Below are positions 23,721 through 32,700 of a stretch of 35,207 nt of DNA, piece by piece (position 1 is the stretch's first letter; each line of letters opens with the position of its first letter). Both the position numbers and the translations under genes were made by a program. Source of the stretch: a virus; the IMG/VR virus record IMGVR_UViG_3300030419_003016, positions 4,141-39,347 of that record. One strand, written 5' to 3'. The notes under the pieces are model-generated. The model searched no databases, was not told the DNA's origin, and saw nothing but the letters and a program-made list of their open reading frames with translations.

Positions 23721-26700
23721 ATGGCTGAAGAATTGTCTAGTACCTATTACGATGAGTTAGAAAAACAAAGATTAGAAGAAGAAGAAGCTAAGCGTAAAAG
23801 AGAAGAAGAGAAACAAGCTTTGCTGCAATCTTTAGACTCTATACAAAATGACCCGTATAGAACTAGAGAAGAAGCTGCACAATATATAAAATCTACAGAG
23901 TTATTACAAGGTCAAGATACCTACCAAGGATTAGATACAGATAAAGTTTTATCTTTAGCTAGAAGTTTAGAAGACCCTGATTACTTAGAACCTTACACCC
24001 CTACATACAGAGACGTAGGTAATTACCAATATAGAACACAAACTGCATTAATGTTTACACATCATATGCCTGCATTTGCTGCATTAACTTTTGGTACTGA
24101 GTCTGAAATAGGACAAGAGATTGCTAGAAATAACCCAGAGTTCGACAAATCTATGCTGCAAAGAGAGAGTGAAGCTAATGCTGTTAAAGAGCAAACTATG
24201 AAAGCATTAATGTTAAGTAATAATCCTACTTGGACTCGTGATATGGTTGATGCTGAATTTGAAAGATATAAAGCAGACCAAACATACGCCACAAGCAAAG
24301 CTTTAGAAATACTAAGAGAAACAAGAAGAAAAACTGATGAAATTATAGCTAATGACCCTAAAGCTCGTGCTATACAAGAATGGATTCAAAGAGATGGATT
24401 TATAGAAGAAGGTCAGTATTTTAAATACTTAGCTAATCTATATGAAACAATCGCTCCGTCACTAGCAGCAGCATGGGTTGGTGGTAAAACAGGCGGTGCT
24501 ATAGCCGCTGGTATTGCTGGTGTTGCTGGTCAATTAGGTCCTCAAGCTGCAACTCCAGAAGAACTTGTTACCGTACCTACATCATACATTATTGGTTACG
24601 GTGTTGGTGCTGGTGTAACATCAGGATTACTAGAGGGTGGCTCTTATTTATATGAACAATGGGATGCATTAACTCAATCAGAAGAAATAGACCAAAAAGA
24701 ACTTCAAGAAGATATGTCAAGAGCTAGAGAATTTTATGCAGATAAAATTAAAAAGGCTGACAAATCAGGGACTGGCAATATATTTGATGAACAATTAAAT
24801 ATGACTATGAACCTTGATAGTTATATGAAGATGTATCAAGATAATAATTTTCACTTTACTGAAGATAATAGAATAATAAGATATGGACTCACAGATGAAG
24901 AAGCATTAGAAGCTGTAGCGGGAGGAGCATATATGTATGCAGGTGCATCTTCTATAGTTGAGAATTTTAGTCAACTTACTCGTATATTAAAAGCATTTCC
25001 TCGTAGTCAAAAAGCATTTGAAAAGTTAAATAAGTTTAATTATTTTGATAAAATAAGTAGAGCGTTTGCTAAGCAAGCAAGATATATTCCAAGAACTAAT
25101 GTTAAAAACAGAACTAAAGCATGGATGTTGTCTTCTGGGTTTGACAGACTATTAGAGATGGGTGGTGAAAGTTTAGAAGAAGTTACTCAAGGATTTTTAC
25201 AATCAGTTACTGCAGCTACACAAGATACAGAGGGTGGCTACATAGTACAAGCATTAGGGGGTGGTTTAGAGAGCGTTCCTAATAGACCTCAAGATTTTGA
25301 ACATGGTGGCTGGAAACAAATAAGAGACGAAGCTATTGGTGGTTTTATAGGTTCTGGTCCTCAAACTTTAATAGCTGGCGGAGGAGAGGTTACTGGTCTT
25401 TCAGCTAGGTTAGAGAACTTGCGTGCAAAAAGGAGCTTACTTAAGAGAGAAGGTGAGGAAATAGTATTAGAAAAGAATGATGATGGTACTGTAGAAATGA
25501 GGCTTTTTAAAAGTACTAAAAAAGAAGATGATAAGAAAATGACTATTGAATCTATTGACTTACCTGTAGATTCTAAAGGTCAAGGAATAGAAACAACATT
25601 TAGTACTTGGAATGAAGCTGTGGAAGCTAAGCGTCTTTATCAAGCAGAGCAAGATATAAAAGAAAGAATGAAAAAAGCTTGGGATTTCAGGGCTACTATA
25701 GGAGGTAAGCCTGAAATAGTAGAGAATGATGATAAGACATTTTCTATCCAGGTTAAAGATGCTGAAGGGGAAGTTTTATTTACTGATGAAAAGAAATTCA
25801 AAAAGAATAATTACAAAACAAGACGTGAATTAAGAAAAATAAAAAAATCCATGGATGTAATTGAAAGAGATTTTGACCAATATGGATTTGATGAAAAGTC
25901 TGCAGAAGATGTCCCTGTTATAAAACAGTATGAAGAAGAAAAGGTACAAAAGAAAAGAGACCAACTTGAAAAATTTGTTAAGAGAGTAGAGGAACAATCA
26001 AAGGTTGATACTAGCATGACTATTGCAGCGTTCATGGGAGAGACTGATACTGTACAAGAAGAAACTGACAAAGATGAAACCAAAAAAGAATCCTACAGTG
26101 AAGCTTTAGATAGAGGCGTTCTTTCAAATCCTGATGTTATTATAGAAGAGGTTTCAAAAGATATAGATAATGTGATTGCTGAAGACAGAGGTCACAAACC
26201 TGAAGATATATTAGAAATGTTTGATGATACATTTGGACCTGATGAAGATGCAGGTGCATTAAACATACCTGATTTTAAAGAAAAAAGAAAAGAATTAGAA
26301 GAAGCTTTAAAACAAAGAGACGAAAAACCCGAAGGACCTCCTGATACTTCAGTCCCTGTGTCAGAAGAAACAGGTATTCCTACGGAAGAACAAGGGCCTC
26401 CTACTGAACAAGGCCCTCCAACAGAACAGGGTCCGCCAACAGAGGAAGGTCCTCCTGTAAGTGTAGGTCCTACTAAGAAAACTAAAAAGACTAAAAAGAG
26501 TGATGAAGAACCTCAAATGAATATATTTGATGCTCCACCTGAAGCACCTAAAGGAAAAGCAAAAGAAACCTCTGAACTTACTGATGATGAATTAAAGGCT
26601 AAAATATCATCAATTAAGAAGGAAATATCTAAACACGAGGAGGGGTCTGCATTTAGAAAAATCCACGAAAAAAGGCTAGAATTAGTCGAAAAAGAGGTAG

Positions 26701-29700
26701 AGGATAGAAAAAAGAAACCTTTGAAAAAGCAAATTGTTAGTGTTGGTAAGCGTACTATGCAGAAGGGCACTAAAACTGAGAAAGAGATAAGGGAATGGAA
26801 ACCAACAATATCTAAGAAAGAATCTAAGCTTGTAAGCCCTGATGCAAAAAAGGAAGGATTTGTTCAACATGTTTTAAATAAAATGTCTGAACGTCCTGAA
26901 GGTACTGAGTTTCATATATCTGAGATACTAGATGAATTAGTCCCTAATAGTAGAGGCAAGAATGCTACCTCTCAATCTAAAAAACTTAGACATAAAATAA
27001 CTCAACAAGTAATTAGAAGACTGCAGTCTATGGAAGCCGAAGGTATTCTTGAATATACTGCACCTGATACTAATAGGAATATTTGGAGATTATCTCCTAT
27101 TAAAAAACAAAAACGTTCTGGCTTTATGGATAAGGATAGTAATGTAAAAAAATTAAATAGAGTAGAGCATGTTGTGAATAGACTTATGAAAACCTTTAAT
27201 AATAAAATTAAGGTAGTTAGTCTAACTGAACTAGATAATGTACTGAAATATATAGACATGCATGAAGTAGATGAAACTCCTGGCTGGTATGATTCTAATA
27301 CTGATACTTTATACTTAAACTTTCTTGCAGACAATCTAGATGTTGATACTCCATTTCATGAATTCTCTCACCCCTTCATATCTATATTAGCTAAAGATAG
27401 CCCTAAATTATTTAACAGTTTATTAAAGCAAGCTGAGCAACAGTTTCCATATCTAAGAGAGCAAATATTATCTGATTATAGTCAGGACATAGAGAGAGGT
27501 AAGCTTAATGAGCAAGGTGTAAACGAGGAAATTATAGCTCATGCTATAGATACTTTAGCTGGTAAAAGTTATCAACAGTTAGAAAATTCTGAAGGTCCTA
27601 TTAAGAAATTCTGGAACACATTAAAAAGATTCTTTAATTATGTGATGGATAAGTTAGGTATTAAAAAGAGAGATGATGTCTTTTCTTTATTAACGCCTTC
27701 TACTAAGTTAAGAGAAGTGGTTGATTTCATAATAAACAATGAAGGTAAATATAAAATAGATATAAGTGATTTCTCTTTTCATACTGAGTTGCTTGAAATG
27801 GCTGACGAAACTATGGAGAATGATAGTGTAAATTCTGTTGTTATGGAAGAAGTCGATAGTTTGGTAGAAGCTGTTGTGGAAAACGAGTTTAATAATGAAG
27901 TAAAAGAAATGGTGGAGGAGATAACTTTATTACTACCACAATTTACAGAATCTAATGTTACTGCTAAATTAAAGAAATATTTACAGAAGAGATATAAAAT
28001 TAAAAAAAGTGCTTACAAAGGTAAGGCGATAGAAAAGCAAGCTAAGAAAGCTTTAGGTATAACGGGTAATAAAAAGCTGTCAAAAAAGGCTGAGTATTTA
28101 GCTGACCTAAAACAAAGTATAAAAAACAGTCTTCCACCTACATTTCCAATGCCTAATATAGATAAAGAAATAGATAAGTTAAGTGATTTTTATTTAGAGT
28201 TTTCTGGTGAATTAGAGTTTAGATATAAACTAATAGAAACTGATTTAATAAATAGACAAAATGAAAGCATTCAAATAAGAGGTTTAGAAAAAAGACCAGG
28301 TTTAACTAAAGATGAAAAACTTAATATTAAGAAATTTAAAATTGCTCAAGGATGGACAGAGGAGTTTCTAACTGATTATAAAAAAAATAATGGAAAAGAA
28401 TTATCAATAAAAGGTTCTGATATAATATCTGAATACATAGCGTATAATGAAAAAGATTTGAATTTAAAAACAGTTACAAGTACTAAATACTCTACAAGTT
28501 TGAGTTATGACCAACTAAATAAAAACTTATCAACATCAGATAATATATTTAGAGTTTTGTTTTTAGGCAATAGAATATATGGTGCTGGACATAGCTTTCC
28601 AGAATTAAAAGCAGGAGCAGGCGGAAGCCCTTTAGGATGGTATACAGTGTATCAGGAGCAAGATGGAAAAGTTATACTGCATGAATTTCAATCTGATGTT
28701 ATTCCTGAAACTATTGCTGCTATTAAAAGAATAAAACAAAAACATTCAGGTACTAAAGAATATATTGAAAAGGCATATGAAGGGCCTCATCAAATTATAA
28801 CTGAATGGTACAAAGGATTAGAGAAAGGTTTTATAGCAGAAAATATACGTAACGAAAAGCATCATTCTAGAGATAAAAATTTAATTAGTGGTCTAGGCTC
28901 AGGCGAAAATAAAGTTCATTTTACTATAAAAATAAACAATCAAAAACTTATAGATTTATTAGGAGAAAATAATGTTTCATTTACACAGTCAGGTGTAATG
29001 ACTGAAAGTTTAATGAGAACAGTTCACTCAGGAAATTATGTTAGCCATTTACTTTTACAAATAGCAAAAAAAATTGAGAAAATAAATAAGCTTCATCTTG
29101 AAGCAGGTCATCTAAAATTAAAGATAAGTCATAATGATGTTATAGAATTGTTAGATGATTTGATAATTAATTTTGCAGAAAACATGGAATTTGATTACAG
29201 TCTAGATAAGAGGCCAAATACAGTTTTATATAAAGAACTTGATGCTGCTAGGTCAACCTTAGGACATTACGAAAAGAACTTGGAAAATAAAAAATATTAT
29301 GATTTTCCTAGCTATAAAATGGCAAGACATTTCTTATCTATAATGACTAATTATGGTGATGCTATGAAGTCTTCACAAGAAAGACTTGACTTATTAGAAG
29401 TTTATGAATTTTTCACAGAGGAAAGTCCTAAAAAAGATTCTAGCGGTGTTTGGTATGTTCCTCCTATTCGTAAAGTTTTTAAAGATAATAAATTTTTAAA
29501 TGATTTTCCTAACAAAGAAAACTCTGTATATAAGTATGTAACTTCAGTAATTAATGAACAAGAGGTTTATGCAGATGTACCTCATATGGTATATCAAGGG
29601 CATGAAATACAGAATGCTTTTTCGAAACTTTTAACATATAGTCCAATGTTAAATCCCCATTATTATATAGGGAAAAATGGTAAGTTTTTAAAAGGTACTC

Positions 29701-32700
29701 GTTCTATTAGGGATTATATGGCAGACGACCCTAGCATGATGGAAGGTGACATAATAGATATGAGCTTTCATCCTTCAAACTGGAAATGGAATACTCATAA
29801 AAAAATTGCTGGATTTAAAGCTAAGGTAAATAATTATTATTCCGATTATAATAAAGATAGAGCAGAGTTAGGTAAGCTAAAATTAATAATAAAATCAATA
29901 ACAGGAAGTGGTAAGGAAGCACTTGGAGATAAAGCTGCTTATTCTAATTATCGAAATATCGTAGAGAAAATGGTTAAATATTATGTTAATGAAACATTTA
30001 GACTTACTACATCTAGAATTTCATTATTTGATTTAGTAATGACAGATGAAACTTTTAGTATTGATGAAGCAGACATAGTGGCAAAACATCCTTCTTATAA
30101 AAATGCATTAAATGAATTAACTGTAGTAGGTAAGAATTGGTTTCAGAAATTAATAATGCATGGTATTAAACATTCTCATTCTTCTTTTCCAAATCAAGAT
30201 ATTTATTTAAATACTGGTACTGCTATAACTTCTATCGAAAAAAATGATGTAGCTGCTCCAGTTTATAACAGTCTAGAAGAAGCTCAGTGGAGAAGGCTTT
30301 CAGAAATGCTAAGAGGAGAAGCTGGTTTAAACCTAATAGCTCCTTATGTGCAACCTATATATGATGAGTTAAGTAAAAACAAAGAATTAGCATGGTTATC
30401 TTATGAAGATTTTGAAATGTTTGTTAAAGATATAGCAGATAGAAGAGCTGATAGAAGTTCACATTATGGATATAGATATTTTAAGGCTGAAAATATTGGA
30501 GATAAAGCACCAACTCTTAAAAATCATCAGTTAATTTATGAAGGAGTTCTAGACTACTTACTTAATAAGGTAGAAGATGCAGATTTTAAATTTCAATTAT
30601 CTATAAACAAATTTAAATCACCTGTACCAAGTGGTTTTGAAATTCAAATAAGAGGTGTAAGTGATGAAGATAACGTAAGTGATTATATGAAAAGTAGATT
30701 GAGTTATTCAGCACGAACAGCTATAAATCTCATGAACAACAACTTAATGGGAGTATTGATGAGGGATAATAGGTTTGATAATTATCTTGATTTTTTTAAT
30801 AAATCTAAAAAAGAACAACAAACTATTATAAATGAAATGTTTTTAAAAGAAATAGAATTAGCTTTATTTGCTGAAGATGTTGGAGACCCATCATTGGTAA
30901 CTTATAAACAAGAGCAAGGTATAGATACAGACTCTGAAATTATGCTTCTAATAAAGTATGTCAAAGACAACAAGTTCTTTCCGAGAATTTTACCTGTCTC
31001 TCCTGGTGCTTTTTATAATGATATGAAAAAGATTAATAAAAGTGCTGAGTATGGAGTTGAAATTAAGCTATCTTATCCAGAAGAATCTAATGTTCCTTTA
31101 TGGAAAGTGGAAATTAAAGATGAAAAGAAATTAATACCTCTTAAGTTTAGAAGGCTGTCCAAGAAAAAACAACAAGCTAAAGACAATCCTACATCTATAG
31201 AGGGGTTAGAAAGAAAAACATCTCAAGTATTAGCTGACTTAATACCATTAGATGAGCTAGATGTTAGGAGTGAGCAGTATAGAATTATAAAAGATTTCTT
31301 TGATACTACTTGGAGAAACATGCAGAGAATTACTGGTAAAGATAAGGTAGATATATACGATTATAAGCAACTAATGAATGGTGTCATACATGAGAATCTA
31401 GTACCAGCATTTGAAGAGTGGTGGGAATCTAGATTTAAAGATAGTATGGATGCACCTTCTAGGGTAAGAGCTATAGGTAAGGAGAGCTATAAGTTTATAG
31501 ATAAGCTTCCTCAAGAAGAATTATTAAGAGATTATGAAGATTGGGCAGAAGGCTCTGCTGTAAAACAAATGCTTGACAAAGGTGTTACTGACGAAAGAAT
31601 ACTTTCATTAAACGACTTGCTTTATTTTAAATCTTTAAATAAATCAATTACCATAGAGCAACTAGGAAGATTAGCTTTACTTGCTAACCATAAAAAAAGA
31701 ACTCCAGGATATGAAGCTTGGAAGAACTTTGTATTAAAATTTGAATTAAATATGAATACAAACATAACGCCTAAACAAGATAGAGAGCTGCATAAATATT
31801 ATAATAGAGTTAAATCTATGGTCAGAACTAATAGGGATGGTGCAGGAAGTACAAATCAAAGAGAAAACTTTGTAGTAATTACAACTAGCCAGAAAAGAAA
31901 AGATGGAACATGGTACCTTAAAGACTTAACAGTAAAAAGAAAAGGTGCAATAAATGATGCTACAGGTAATAAAAATAATGAGTTTGAAAAAGAAACTTTA
32001 TTTGAAAGGCTGGTGACTAAAGGTGAATTTACTTGGATATCTGGTGGAGATGTATTAGATAAAAAGTTTGCAGGCCTTAAGCACAGTAAAGGACCTAAGC
32101 CAACACCTACATTTAAGAAGGTTGAAAAATATGGCTTCTTAAAAGGAGAAGAGCTTCAAAGATTAGAACAATATGTAAGAAAAATGGGTTATACTATAGC
32201 TTTTTCAAGAGGAGATTCAAGTAAACTTGCTTTAGTTAGGTTTAAAAATAGTAAAAATGAATTAAAAAATAAAGCTCACGCAGAGAGAGGTAATGCGTTA
32301 GCTTACTGGAATAGAGAATTTAAAAATATTGCAAGAAATCAAAACGAATTAGATGTACTCGAGAAAGAATTACCAGAGCTATTAGCAGGAACAGACGAAG
32401 ATAGAGCTGCAAATATATCTGTACATCAAGCTATCAAAAAAGTATTCCCTAGATATTTATTAGATGTTAAAGGGGCTAGCAATGTATTTAAAAGATTAAA
32501 AATTCCATTTACACCTGTTACTATAAGTGATACTATGAGTAAAATAAAAATACACAGATTTGACCCTAATGAAGTTGAGTTTGGAGTTATAGCAGAAGCA
32601 GACGGAGATGGAGCTGTTATAGATGGACACGATTGGTTTTCTCCAATTGTAATGATTGATGGCAAAGCACATTATATAGGCGATGGTAATTCAATTACAT

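Noticed and set aside
32598-32612. DGDG at residues 2961-2964 as the polymerase catalytic site
   Set aside because: It lacks the third aspartate and the upstream R-x-P segment. It fits better as the DG-x-G start of the first barrel, while DGDGD at 3343-3347 fits the catalytic site.
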